Assembly: GCF_000497205.1 (NCBI RefSeq)
Contig: NZ_AYJW01000006.1
Location: forward strand, 32,262-96,261
Direction of reading: 5' to 3'
Length of the DNA stretch: 64,000 nucleotides
From: Saccharopolyspora rectivirgula DSM 43747
GTDB taxonomy: Bacteria; Actinomycetota; Actinomycetes; Mycobacteriales; Pseudonocardiaceae
The notes under the pieces are model-generated. The model saw only the letters and a list, made by a program, of their open reading frames with translations, was not told where the DNA came from and searched no databases. The position numbers and the translations under genes were made by a program. Numbering within the stretch: position 1 is the stretch's first letter; every line of letters starts with the position of its first letter. Shown one piece after another: positions 24,139-32,275 of this stretch.

Positions 24139-25926
24139 TCAGCGCACCTGCAGCGAGCTGACGACCTGCTCGCACGCGCGCTGCACCGCGGCCTTGGTGT
24201 CCTCGGTGTACTGGCAGCCGACGCTGACCCGGAACCGCCCCTCGTGCAGCACGTACCACTCGGCGATCGCCCCGGGCAGGTGTTCCCGGTAGTAGACGAC
24301 GTCCCGACCGGCGAAGCTGCGCTCCCCGGCGAACGAGGAGAACTGCTTGCCCGCTGCGCGCAGCTGCTCGTACTCGGCCTGCAGCTCGGTGACGGCGCGC
24401 TGCCGGTCGGCCTCCGCGTCGTAGTCCAGCAGGCCCTGCTGGACGGCGATCCGGCTGCCGGAACCCCCCTGCGCGGGGGCCAGCAGCGTCTGCCACAGCT
24501 GGGGGTCGCCGCCGGTCTGCTGCCAGTCCACCGGGTAGGAGAACTGGTAGTGGTACTGGGCGATGTGCCGTTCGGGAAACTGCTGGGCCCCGCTGCCCCG
24601 CCCGGCCAGCAACGCGGCGATGATGCCGCCGAGCACGACCACCCCGGTGGCCGCCCCGATCAACCACGGCAGCCGGGTCCGGCGCGCGGGCCGCGGCGGC
24701 AGCACCGGGCGGGTCTCGTCGCTGCCGCCGATGACGATGGTGCGGGCTCGGCTGAGCGAATCCCCGGGCACGGGCACGACCGGTTCGTCCTCCGCCTGCT
24801 GCGGGGGCCGGTTCCCGGGTCCGGAGCGGACACCGGCGGGCCGGGGCGGCGCGCCGCGCCCCGGATCGGTGCGAACAGCGCGCAGCGCGCCGCGCGCCAC
24901 CACCGTCTCCGGTTGGTCCAATGTGGTCGGCACTATCCCGATGCGCTCGTGGATCAGCCGGGACACCAGCGGGATCCGACTCGACCCGCCGACCAGGAAG
25001 ACTCCGGCGAGCTGCTGCCGGGGCACCTTCGCCTGCTGCAGGGCGACCAGCACCAGATCGGCCGCGCGCCCCAGCGGTTCGGCGATGAGCGCCTCGAGGT
25101 CGCCGCGGGTGACGTGCGCGTCGGAGAACGGCGGGGGCATCGGCACATCGGTGTAGGTGTGCCGGGAGAGGGTTTCCTTGGCCCCGCGCACGTCCTGCCG
25201 CAGCATGCGGCGGCGACGCCGGTCGGCCATGTCGCGCCCCTCGGTGAGCTGCCGCCAGGCCTCCGGATCGGTCTTGGCCACGATCCCGCCGACGTGCTCC
25301 AGCAGCACCTGGTCGATGTCGGCACCGCCGAAGCGCGAGTCCCCCCGGGTGGCCAGGACTCGGAAAGCGGTGCCCTGCTTGCGGACCACGCTGGCGTCGA
25401 TGGTGCCGCCGCCGAGGTCGAGCACGGCGAGCGCTGCTCCGTCCGGCAGACCGCGCCCGGCGGAGTGGAAGACGGCCGCGGCGACCGGCTCGGGGACCAG
25501 CACGACCTCCTTGCCGAGCCCGAAAGCGGCTTGCCGGAGTTTGCCGGTGCGCACCGAACCCCAATCCCCGGGGTGGGTGAGCACGAGCAGGTCGACCGGT
25601 GCGCCGCCGGCGAACCTGCGGGCCTCCGCGACCGCGCGCTGCAGCACCGCGCGGATGACGTCGGTGACCTTCAGGACGTTGCTGCCCAGCAGCAGTTCGC
25701 CTTCGTCGATGCGCCGCTTGGGGTGGGGTTCGAAGCGAGCGGGGTCCACGGCGGCTTGCCGTTCGGCCTCGTGCCCGACGAACAGGGTCCCGTCGGGCGC
25801 GGCGAAGACCGCGGACGGGATGATCGGCTGCCCGTCGATCGCTACCACCTGCGGTTCTCCGCCCCCCAGGGAAGCCACGGTGCAGGTACTCGACGTGCCG
25901 AAGTCGATCGAGACGTGCAGGGACAC
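24139..25926 (-). CDS. T7S-associated Hsp70-like transmembrane protein (Rv3446c-type)
   Basis: 595 residues in two parts. Residues 1-350 are an actin/Hsp70 ATPase: IDFGTSSTCTVASLGG (phosphate 1), VLDLGGGTIDASVV (phosphate 2, about 168) and FLVGGSSRIPLVSRLI (adenosine). After a proline-rich linker, a single membrane span (about 420-441) leads to an outer domain of about 150 residues ending in CQYTEDTKAAVQRAC. The architecture and position match the type VII secretion-associated family of which Rv3446c of ESX-4 is the type. It may couple chaperone-like ATPase activity to the secretion complex. The GTG at 25926 has AAGGAG seven bases upstream and is preferred over a GTG five codons earlier. The 298-base gap on its 5' side shows only a TTGACA word on the plus strand at 26079. 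Confidence 0.88.
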   Translation of the reverse strand: MSLHVSIDFGTSSTCTVASLGGGEPQVVAIDGQPIIPSAVFAAPDGTLFVGHEAERQAAVDPARFEPHPKRRIDEGELLLGSNVLKVTDVIRAVLQRAVAEARRFAGGAPVDLLVLTHPGDWGSVRTGKLRQAAFGLGKEVVLVPEPVAAAVFHSAGRGLPDGAALAVLDLGGGTIDASVVRKQGTAFRVLATRGDSRFGGADIDQVLLEHVGGIVAKTDPEAWRQLTEGRDMADRRRRRMLRQDVRGAKETLSRHTYTDVPMPPPFSDAHVTRGDLEALIAEPLGRAADLVLVALQQAKVPRQQLAGVFLVGGSSRIPLVSRLIHERIGIVPTTLDQPETVVARGALRAVRTDPGRGAPPRPAGVRSGPGNRPPQQAEDEPVVPVPGDSLSRARTIVIGGSDETRPVLPPRPARRTRLPWLIGAATGVVVLGGIIAALLAGRGSGAQQFPERHIAQYHYQFSYPVDWQQTGGDPQLWQTLLAPAQGGSGSRIAVQQGLLDYDAEADRQRAVTELQAEYEQLRAAGKQFSSFAGERSFAGRDVVYYREHLPGAIAEWYVLHEGRFRVSVGCQYTEDTKAAVQRACEQVVSSLQVR

Positions 25927-26224
25927 CCAGAACTCCTTCACCGTCGCCGGAGCGCTTCCCGCCGACGCAGTTGCCCGACCGCTGGTCTACTGGCGGACCG
26001 GCCCCCGCAGCACCCTAGACGCCGGGGAGCCGGCGCTCCATCAATCTCGCCTGATCGTGGGCTGCTCGAGAAAAGCGATTGACAAACGCAACTGAAGTGG
26101 ATCAACGCAGGTCGAAGTCGGTGGCACCGGCGGCTTTCCGGCGGCGCGGCGCCCCCGCTGCCACCCCGGTGGAGCAGTCCGCCCGCTCCCGGCAGGAGCG
26201 CGAACGTCCAGAACGGACACCGCG

Positions 26225-26449
26225 TCAACCGGCGCGCTCGCGCGGCGCCCCGCCGGCCAACCGGCCCCCAGCGCGCAACCCGGCCAAGAACTCCGCCCAC
26301 CGGGCGGGCGAGAACACCAGCGCGCCACCCGCCGGGTCCTTCGAATCGCGCACCCGGACCGCGCCCGCCCCCCAGCTCACCTCGACGCAGTCCCCTTCCG
26401 CCCCGCTGCGGCTGGACTTGCGCCAGCCCGCCAGTTCACCGCTTCCCAT
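26225..26449 (-). CDS. DUF397 domain protein
   Basis: A 74-residue protein with the DUF397 pattern: WRKSSRSG near the start, GDCVEVSW, VRVRDSKDP and FSPARWAEFLAGLR. DUF397 proteins occur next to XRE regulators in filamentous actinobacteria and are thought to antagonise them, as small toxin/antitoxin-like or developmental partners. The ATG at 26449 lies inside the end of the XRE gene (14-base overlap) and has GAGGG five bases upstream, so the pair is coupled. Confidence 0.9.
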   Translation of the reverse strand: MGSGELAGWRKSSRSGAEGDCVEVSWGAGAVRVRDSKDPAGGALVFSPARWAEFLAGLRAGGRLAGGAPRERAG

Positions 26450-27284
26450 CAGCACCCTCGAACCTGTCCAGATGTCGACGCAGCACCGCCCGGGACGCGG
26501 CGGCGCTCAACGCCTGTTCGTCCAACAACCCCACCGCGCCGGAGAAGACCTCGACATCGGCGGGGCAGTCGATGAACGCCCCGGCCCGGCGAGCTTCCAA
26601 GTACACCAGCGGATCCGCCGCCACGAAGTCGAACAGCACGAAAGCACCGCTCAGCCCGGCGTGCGCACCGATCTCCAACGGCAGCACCCGCACCTGCACG
26701 TTCGGCTTGCCGCTCACCGACAGCACGTGCCGCAGCTGCTCGGCCATCACCGCCGGGCCGCCCACCGGGCGCAGCAGCACCACTTCGTCCACGAAGATCC
26801 GCAGGTCCACTCGCCCGGGCCGGGACAGGATCCGCTGCCGGGCCAGGCGCAGCTCCAGCCGGTCCTCGAGGGTGGAGCCGCTGACCCCGGCCGCCCGCAT
26901 GACTTCCCGGGCGTAGGAAGGCGTCTGCAGCAGCCCGGGAAGCAGGTTCAGGGCCACGTTGGTGATCCGCGTGGCCCGCGTCTCGGCGTCGATCAGCGCG
27001 GACAGCTGGTACGGGAGCTCGTCCCGCGACCGCCACCAACCGGGGGTTCGCACTTCGCGGGCCAGTTCCATCAGCCGCTGCCGCTGCTGGCCCGAGATGC
27101 CCAGCGCGTCCAGGATCGCCGCCACCGATTCGGGTCGGATGCCCCGGCGCGCGGTTTCCAGCCGGGAGATCTTCGCCTCCGACCAGCCCAGCCGGGCCCC
27201 GAGCTCGCGCATCGTGAGCCCCGCGGCTTCCCGCGCCGCGCGGAGCTCTTTGCCCAAGGCACGCGCTCTGGGTGAAGCCGACAT
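26436..27284 (-). CDS. XRE-family regulator with DUF5753 domain
   Basis: 282 residues. A Cro/C1 helix-turn-helix at about 10-65 (LTMRELGARLGWSEAKISRLE) is followed by the DUF5753 sensing domain (TRITNVALNLLPGLLQTPSYA; VRVLPLEIGAHAGLSGAFVL; DPLVYLEARRAGAF). Such regulators, related to WhiJ and BldB partners in Streptomyces, act with the adjacent DUF397 protein. It is divergent from a small CxxC protein across 110 bases rich in dyads and sits inside the T7S locus, which hints at local control, though no target is proven. Confidence 0.92.
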   Translation of the reverse strand: MSASPRARALGKELRAAREAAGLTMRELGARLGWSEAKISRLETARRGIRPESVAAILDALGISGQQRQRLMELAREVRTPGWWRSRDELPYQLSALIDAETRATRITNVALNLLPGLLQTPSYAREVMRAAGVSGSTLEDRLELRLARQRILSRPGRVDLRIFVDEVVLLRPVGGPAVMAEQLRHVLSVSGKPNVQVRVLPLEIGAHAGLSGAFVLFDFVAADPLVYLEARRAGAFIDCPADVEVFSGAVGLLDEQALSAAASRAVLRRHLDRFEGADGKR

Positions 27285-27324
27285 GAGCCCAGCTTACGAA
27301 TTCAGCCACCCTTTCGAGCTCGCT

Positions 27325-27369
27325 CGATCAGGTAATTGATCGCGAACGCCGATCTGGCAAGACTTGCCA
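27325..27369. promoter_or_regulatory. Two palindromes between XRE gene and CxxC gene
   Basis: CGATCA (27325-27330) / TGATCG (27337-27342), and TGGCAA (27355-27360) / TTGCCA (27364-27369) with a GAC centre. Both are exact dyads in a divergent promoter region and are good operator candidates for the XRE regulator. Confidence 0.6.
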
Positions 27370-27394
27370 CCCAAGGAGTTTCCGGAGGACCACG

Positions 27395-27625
27395 ATGCCC
27401 GAGCACCTCACGCACATCTGGCGGCCCGTCACCGGCGGCCGGCACGCTTTCCCCGCCGCCGCGCGGGAAGCCGCCGCAGCGGAGAAGGTCAGGGCGTTCT
27501 GCGGTCTCGAAGTACCGGCAGCAGAACTGCACGGGCGCACCGAGTGGGATTGGATCCGCGAAAGCTCCTGCATGGAGTGCTGGCGCGCACTCGCCGAGCG
27601 GTTCACCAACCCCGACGGCCGGTGA
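27395..27625 (+). CDS. Small CxxC (zinc-finger-like) protein of Pseudonocardiaceae type
   Basis: 76 residues starting MPEHLTHIWRPVTGGRHAF, with cysteines in FCGLEVPA and SSCMECWRAL that could bind a metal, and tryptophan-rich flanks (TEWDWIRE). Small proteins of this design are commonly found beside XRE/DUF397 pairs in Pseudonocardiaceae and are annotated only as zinc-finger proteins. GGAGGA precedes the ATG closely. It probably forms a three-part unit with the XRE and DUF397 genes; its role is unknown. Confidence 0.75.
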   Translation: MPEHLTHIWRPVTGGRHAFPAAAREAAAAEKVRAFCGLEVPAAELHGRTEWDWIRESSCMECWRALAERFTNPDGR

Positions 27626-27747
27626 TCCGGAAACCGCTCCGCAGACCGACTGGTGCTGTTCGGACCGGCGGCGCACCAGTCCACCCCGGTCGAGCGCGGC
27701 TCCCCCGACCCGCGCTCGACCGCTCCTCCCCAACCAGCCGGTGCGGC

Positions 27748-27795
27748 CAGGAGGGGAACTTCCCCGCCACGGGCGAAGCGGAAGTTCCCCTCCTG
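27748..27795. repeat. GGGAACTT inverted repeat, copy 3
   Basis: CAGGAGGGGAACTTCC (27748-27763) and its exact complement GGAAGTTCCCCTCCTG (27780-27795) with a 16-base loop. Located between convergent genes, next to a second hairpin. Confidence 0.8.
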
Positions 27796-27845
27796 ATGCC
27801 GAATCGCACTGGGATCCCGCTGCCAGGACCACGCCCGCATGAAAA

Positions 27846-27877
27846 GAGCCCCTCCCGCACAGCGGCGGGAGGGGCTC
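27846..27877 (-). terminator. Terminator of eccC
   Basis: Perfect 13-base arms GAGCCCCTCCCGC (27846-27858) and 27865-27877, followed on the minus strand by a TTTT run. It lies 14 bases after the eccC stop, a classical intrinsic terminator. Confidence 0.85.
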
Positions 27878-27891
27878 GAAACCGCAGCGTC

Positions 27892-30800
27892 CTACTCGCC
27901 CGGCAAGTACGCCGTTTGGATCAGCTGCGGGCCGCCCTTCAAGCTGCGGCTGACCAAAGTACCGCGGCCCGGGGGCAGCTGACGCGACTTGACGTTGCCG
28001 ACCAGCTGGCCGTCGTCCTTGTTCGCGCTCATCGCCAGACCCGGGGACGAGACCTCGCGCATCTTGCCGATGATCGGCTCGAACAGCGCGCGGCCCGCAC
28101 CACCGGAGTTCCGGGCGATGACGAAGTGCAGACCGACGTCGTTGGCCTGCGGCACGAACTCCGCCAGCGGGGCCAGCGGGTTGTTGCCCTGCGGCGCGAC
28201 CAGGTCGTAGTCGTCCACGACGATGAACAGCTCCGGACCCGACCACCAGGAGCGGTTCTTCAACTGCTCCTGGGTCACGTCCGGACCCGGCATGCGCTTC
28301 TTCAGCGCCGCGGCCACGTCGCGGACGTTGCCCTTGAGCTGGTCCGCGCTGACCGAGTACTCCAGCAGGTGGCCGGTGTTGAGGAACCCGAGCATCGTGC
28401 GGCGGTAGTCCACCAGCAGGATGAGGGCTTCCTTCGGCGTGTACCGCTCGGTGATACCGCGGACGATCGTGCGCAGCAGCGACGTCTTGCCGCACTCCCG
28501 CTCACCGAACACGTAGAAGTGCGGTTCGGCGGCGAAGTTGAGGTAGACGGGCTTGAGACCGTCCTCGTTGACACCGATCGGCACCAGCTTCGGCTGCGGC
28601 TGCTGGTCCGGACGCGGCAGTTCCTGGTACGGCAGCACATCGGGCAGCAGGCGGACCTTCGGGGCCACCGGGCCGCGCCAGGAGCTCTTGATCCGGTTGA
28701 CCAGGTCGGAAACACCTTCCGACAGGTCGTCGTTGTACAGCTCCCAGCCGAGACGTGCGTTGCGCCTCTCCTGCTCGGCCGCCGCCTGCTCGGCAGCGAC
28801 GCGGTCACCGATGCGCTCGCTGTCCACACGGGGCAGCGCCGTGAGGAAGTGCAGCTTGTCCGGGTGCAGACCACGGCCGGGCCGTTCCGCCGGAATCCGC
28901 TGGGCGACCTTGCGGTCGATCTCCGACTCGCTCGGGTCACCCAGTCGCAGCTCGATCCGGGTACCCAGCAAGTCCTTGAGCGACGGGCGGATTTCCGCCC
29001 ACCGGTTCGACGTGATGATCAGGTGGATGCCGAACGTCAGACCGTTGGCCGCCAGGTTGAGCACGTCCGGCTCGAGGCTCTCGAAGTCCTCCCGGAACGT
29101 CCGCCAACCGTCGATCAGCAAGAACACGTCCCCGTACGGGTCGTCCTTGATCTCACCGCGGCGCTTGCGGTTCCGGAAGTCGTTCATGCCCTCGATCGCC
29201 TGCTGCTGGAACCGGATTTCCCGTTCCTCCAGCAGCGTCTTGAGCTCGGCGATCGTGCGGCGGACCATGTCCACGTCGCGACGCGCGCCGTAGCCACCGA
29301 CGTGCGGCAGGTTGCGCATCGCGGCCAGCGAACCACCACCGAGGTCGATGCAGTAGAACTGCACCTCCTGCGGCGTGTGGGTCAACGCCATCGAGGCGAT
29401 GAGAGCCCGCAGCGTGTTGGACTTACCGGTCTGCGGACCGCCGACCACCGCGCCATGCCCGTTGGCACCGCTGAAGTCCACCATGTACGGGTCCTGCCGC
29501 TGGTAGAACGGCACGTCCACCAGGCCGATCGGGACCTGCAACCGACCGCTGCCCGCGTAACCGGCGGCCGTGTAACCGCGGTCGTCGGTCTGCTGCAGCG
29601 GCGGCAGCAGCGCGTCCAATGTGGGCGGAGTGTCCAGAGGCGGAAGCCACACCTGGTGAGCTGGCACACCACCGTGATCGGCGACCCGCTTGATGACGAT
29701 CTGCAGGTCGGTCATGGCCAGCTCGTTCTTCTCCTGCTTCGGCTTCTCCTCCTCCGGCTCCGGTTCCGGCTCCGGCGGCTTCTCGATGTAGTCCGGCACG
29801 AACAGCTTCGGCGTCTTCTCCGCGGTGACCGCCTTCGGGCCGCTGACCGAAGCCGGCGCCTGACCACTGGTCTGGTGCAGGTGCCCGGACACGTAAGCCG
29901 CCCGGAACCGCTCCATGCCGCTGTTGTGCTTCAGGAAGCCGTGACCACCGGTGGCCGGCAGCTCGGCCGCGTCGGGAATGCCGATGACGGCACGGGATTC
30001 GCCGGGGGTACCGGTCTTCAGACCGATCCGGTAGTTGATGTTCTCGCCCAGCCCCCGGAGCCGGCCTTCTTCCAGCTTCTGGGTGGCCAGCAGCAGGTGG
30101 ATCTGCAGCGAACGACCCACACGACCGATCTGGTTGAAGACGTCGATGAACTCCGGCTTGGCCTCCAGCATTTCCGTGAACTCGTCGATGATCACGAAAA
30201 GTGCCGGCAGGGGTTCGGCCGCCGCCGAGTCACCGGCGTCCCGCATCTTCCGGTAGTCCCAGACGTTCTTGGCCCGGGCCTTGTTCAGGATCTCCTGCCG
30301 CCGGTTGATCTCACCGGCGATGGCGTCCTGCATGCGGTCGACCAGCGTGGAGTCATCGCCCAGGTTCGTGATGTTGGCCGACACGTGCGGTGCCGGGCTG
30401 AACCCGTTGAAGGTCGCACCACCCTTGAAGTCGACCAGCACGAAGTTGAGCAGTTCCGAGGAGTGCGTGGCGATCAACCCGAGCACGATCGTGCGCAGGA
30501 ACTCCGACTTACCGGAACCGGTGGTACCGATGCACAGGCCGTGCGGGCCCATACCGCCTTCGGCACCTTCCTTGATGTCCAGGTAGACGATGTCCCCGGT
30601 TTCGTTCGGGCCGATGGCCACCTTGTACAGCTCGCTGACCGGGCGGGGCCGCCACGCCTCGTTAATGTCGAAGGTGACGACGTCACCGGCCAAGCCCAGC
30701 TGCTCGATGTAGTTCAGCGGCGTGGTCAGCGGCTCGTAGCCGGCGCTGTCGGAAGCGGCCGCCTGGCCGGCGGCGACCCGCCACGGGGCGAGCTGCCGGG

Positions 30801-31986
30801 CCACCGCGGTGGCCTCCTCCATGCTCAGCGCGTCCGGCCGACCGAACCACTCCACGCTGTTCTTGCTGCGGACACCGATGCGGTCCTCGTCCACCACGAG
30901 GCGCATTCCGCGTCGGACGCTGAGGTCTCCGAGCACATCGGACAGGTCGATCAGGGTGACGCCGGCGAGCCCGCCTTCGACGATCAGCTGCTCTTCCCGG
31001 CTGATCTCGGCGTCGTCGATGACGACGATGATGTGCGGCTGGCCTTCGGGCGGGGCCGCGTTGCGGCTGAAGCGAGGCCGTTCCGCCAACTGCTCCGCCA
31101 GCATCTCCTCGATGACCTGCAGCGAGCCGGACATCAGCCGCACGGAACCGATTCCGTCGGTCTCCGTGGGGTGCTGGGCGTGCGGCAGCCACTTCACCCA
31201 GTCCCAGTGCTCGCGCGCCTTGCCGGTGCTGGCCACGGCGATCAGCACGTCGCTGGGCGCGTGGAAGGTGGCGATCTGGCACAGCATCGCGCGGGCCAGC
31301 GCCCGGGTCCGCTCCTTGTCGCCCTGCAGCGCCACCGCGGCGAACCCCCGCAGGGACACCGCGATCGGCAGGTCGGGCACCAGCGAGTGCGCCCGGACGA
31401 ACCGGCGCAGGGCCAGCGTGGTGATCGGCTCCAGCTCGTCGACCGGCCCGGTCTGCGGCGGCACCAACCGAGTTTCCAGCTTCTGCGCACCGCGGCCCAC
31501 TCGAACCTGGCAGAAGTCGTTGTCGTTCTGCCGCCGTTCCCACATGCGCCGGGTGCCGTTGCCGGCCGAGAACGTCCACAGCGTCTGCGGGTCCGGGTGC
31601 ACCCATTCCCGAGCCAACCGCTGCTCGTTCGCCGCCTCACGGGCCCGATCCCGCATCTGACCGAGGTACCGCAGGTAGTCCTTGCGGTCCTCGTTCATCT
31701 CGGCCTTCTTCTGGCTGCCCTCGCGGCCGCCGCCGGCCATCATGCCGAAGGTCGAGATGAGCATCATCAGCGGCATCATCATCATCATCGGGTTGTTCTG
31801 GGCCCGCTGGAGCATGAAGACCATCATTCCCAGCGAGGCGACGATCATGACGCCGGGCAGGACCTTTTGAACGATGTTCCCCGGAATGGTCCGGGGGATC
31901 TCCGGTGGTGGCTCGAGGTGCACCTCCCCGCCCGGTGGCCTGGGAGCGGCCAGGCGCGGCGTTCGCTTGAATTGCAGCGTGCTCAC
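27892..31986 (-). CDS. eccC: Type VII secretion FtsK/SpoIIIE ATPase EccC
   Basis: Motor of the ESX machine, 1364 residues in one chain (EccCa and EccCb fused). Two N-terminal membrane spans (about 39-59 and 64-84, the second very Met-rich) precede three ATPase domains: D1 with Walker A GTTGSGKS (487-494) and Walker B FVIIDEF (597-603), D2 with GGPQTGKS (849-856), and D3 with FGERECGKTS (1160-1169). All three P-loops keep Lys. The GTG at 31986 starts VSTLQFKRTPR, which fits the family; a TTG four codons upstream abuts the Shine-Dalgarno. Divergent from eccD, as in mycobacterial ESX-4 (eccC4/eccD4). Confidence 0.97.
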   Translation of the reverse strand: MSTLQFKRTPRLAAPRPPGGEVHLEPPPEIPRTIPGNIVQKVLPGVMIVASLGMMVFMLQRAQNNPMMMMMPLMMLISTFGMMAGGGREGSQKKAEMNEDRKDYLRYLGQMRDRAREAANEQRLAREWVHPDPQTLWTFSAGNGTRRMWERRQNDNDFCQVRVGRGAQKLETRLVPPQTGPVDELEPITTLALRRFVRAHSLVPDLPIAVSLRGFAAVALQGDKERTRALARAMLCQIATFHAPSDVLIAVASTGKAREHWDWVKWLPHAQHPTETDGIGSVRLMSGSLQVIEEMLAEQLAERPRFSRNAAPPEGQPHIIVVIDDAEISREEQLIVEGGLAGVTLIDLSDVLGDLSVRRGMRLVVDEDRIGVRSKNSVEWFGRPDALSMEEATAVARQLAPWRVAAGQAAASDSAGYEPLTTPLNYIEQLGLAGDVVTFDINEAWRPRPVSELYKVAIGPNETGDIVYLDIKEGAEGGMGPHGLCIGTTGSGKSEFLRTIVLGLIATHSSELLNFVLVDFKGGATFNGFSPAPHVSANITNLGDDSTLVDRMQDAIAGEINRRQEILNKARAKNVWDYRKMRDAGDSAAAEPLPALFVIIDEFTEMLEAKPEFIDVFNQIGRVGRSLQIHLLLATQKLEEGRLRGLGENINYRIGLKTGTPGESRAVIGIPDAAELPATGGHGFLKHNSGMERFRAAYVSGHLHQTSGQAPASVSGPKAVTAEKTPKLFVPDYIEKPPEPEPEPEEEKPKQEKNELAMTDLQIVIKRVADHGGVPAHQVWLPPLDTPPTLDALLPPLQQTDDRGYTAAGYAGSGRLQVPIGLVDVPFYQRQDPYMVDFSGANGHGAVVGGPQTGKSNTLRALIASMALTHTPQEVQFYCIDLGGGSLAAMRNLPHVGGYGARRDVDMVRRTIAELKTLLEEREIRFQQQAIEGMNDFRNRKRRGEIKDDPYGDVFLLIDGWRTFREDFESLEPDVLNLAANGLTFGIHLIITSNRWAEIRPSLKDLLGTRIELRLGDPSESEIDRKVAQRIPAERPGRGLHPDKLHFLTALPRVDSERIGDRVAAEQAAAEQERRNARLGWELYNDDLSEGVSDLVNRIKSSWRGPVAPKVRLLPDVLPYQELPRPDQQPQPKLVPIGVNEDGLKPVYLNFAAEPHFYVFGERECGKTSLLRTIVRGITERYTPKEALILLVDYRRTMLGFLNTGHLLEYSVSADQLKGNVRDVAAALKKRMPGPDVTQEQLKNRSWWSGPELFIVVDDYDLVAPQGNNPLAPLAEFVPQANDVGLHFVIARNSGGAGRALFEPIIGKMREVSSPGLAMSANKDDGQLVGNVKSRQLPPGRGTLVSRSLKGGPQLIQTAYLPGE

Positions 31987-32275
31987 CGGACGCAACAACC
32001 TTTCCGTGTCTCAGCGTGCTCTCGGAAGACCGCAGCCAGCATTCTGTACTGGCCGCGACACCGCCGGCACCGGGGCCGGGCGGCGATCGTGACCAACCAG
32101 ATATGAAGTAGCCGGTACGAGTTCTGCCAAACCGTCACCCGTAGACGGCCGGTGCCGCCATACTATGGTCGCTCTCCGATCAAGCGGGCGGGTTTCGCCA
32201 AGAAACTTCGCCTTGATTGGATCGAGCCGAAGAACCTATCCGAGGCAATTACCAAAAAGGGAGTAGGGGGCCCAA
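31987..32275. promoter_or_regulatory. Divergent promoter region eccC / eccD
   Basis: 289 bases. For eccC, TTGGCA (complement of 32125-32130) and TCATAT (complement of 32101-32106) are 18 bases apart. For eccD a -10 word TACTAT lies at 32161-32166, about 110 bases upstream, without a clear -35. The two candidates lie back to back, so the halves of the machine may be expressed together. Confidence 0.4.

Noticed and set aside
26079..26084. Perfect TTGACA on the plus strand as a promoter
   Set aside because: No -10 at suitable distance and no plus-strand gene follows.
27364..32106. Very long stop-free frame (1580 codons) on the plus strand opposite eccC
   Set aside because: It is antisense to a gene with three intact ATPase domains; composition is Arg/Leu/His-rich as expected of a mirrored high-GC frame, and no domain is recognisable.
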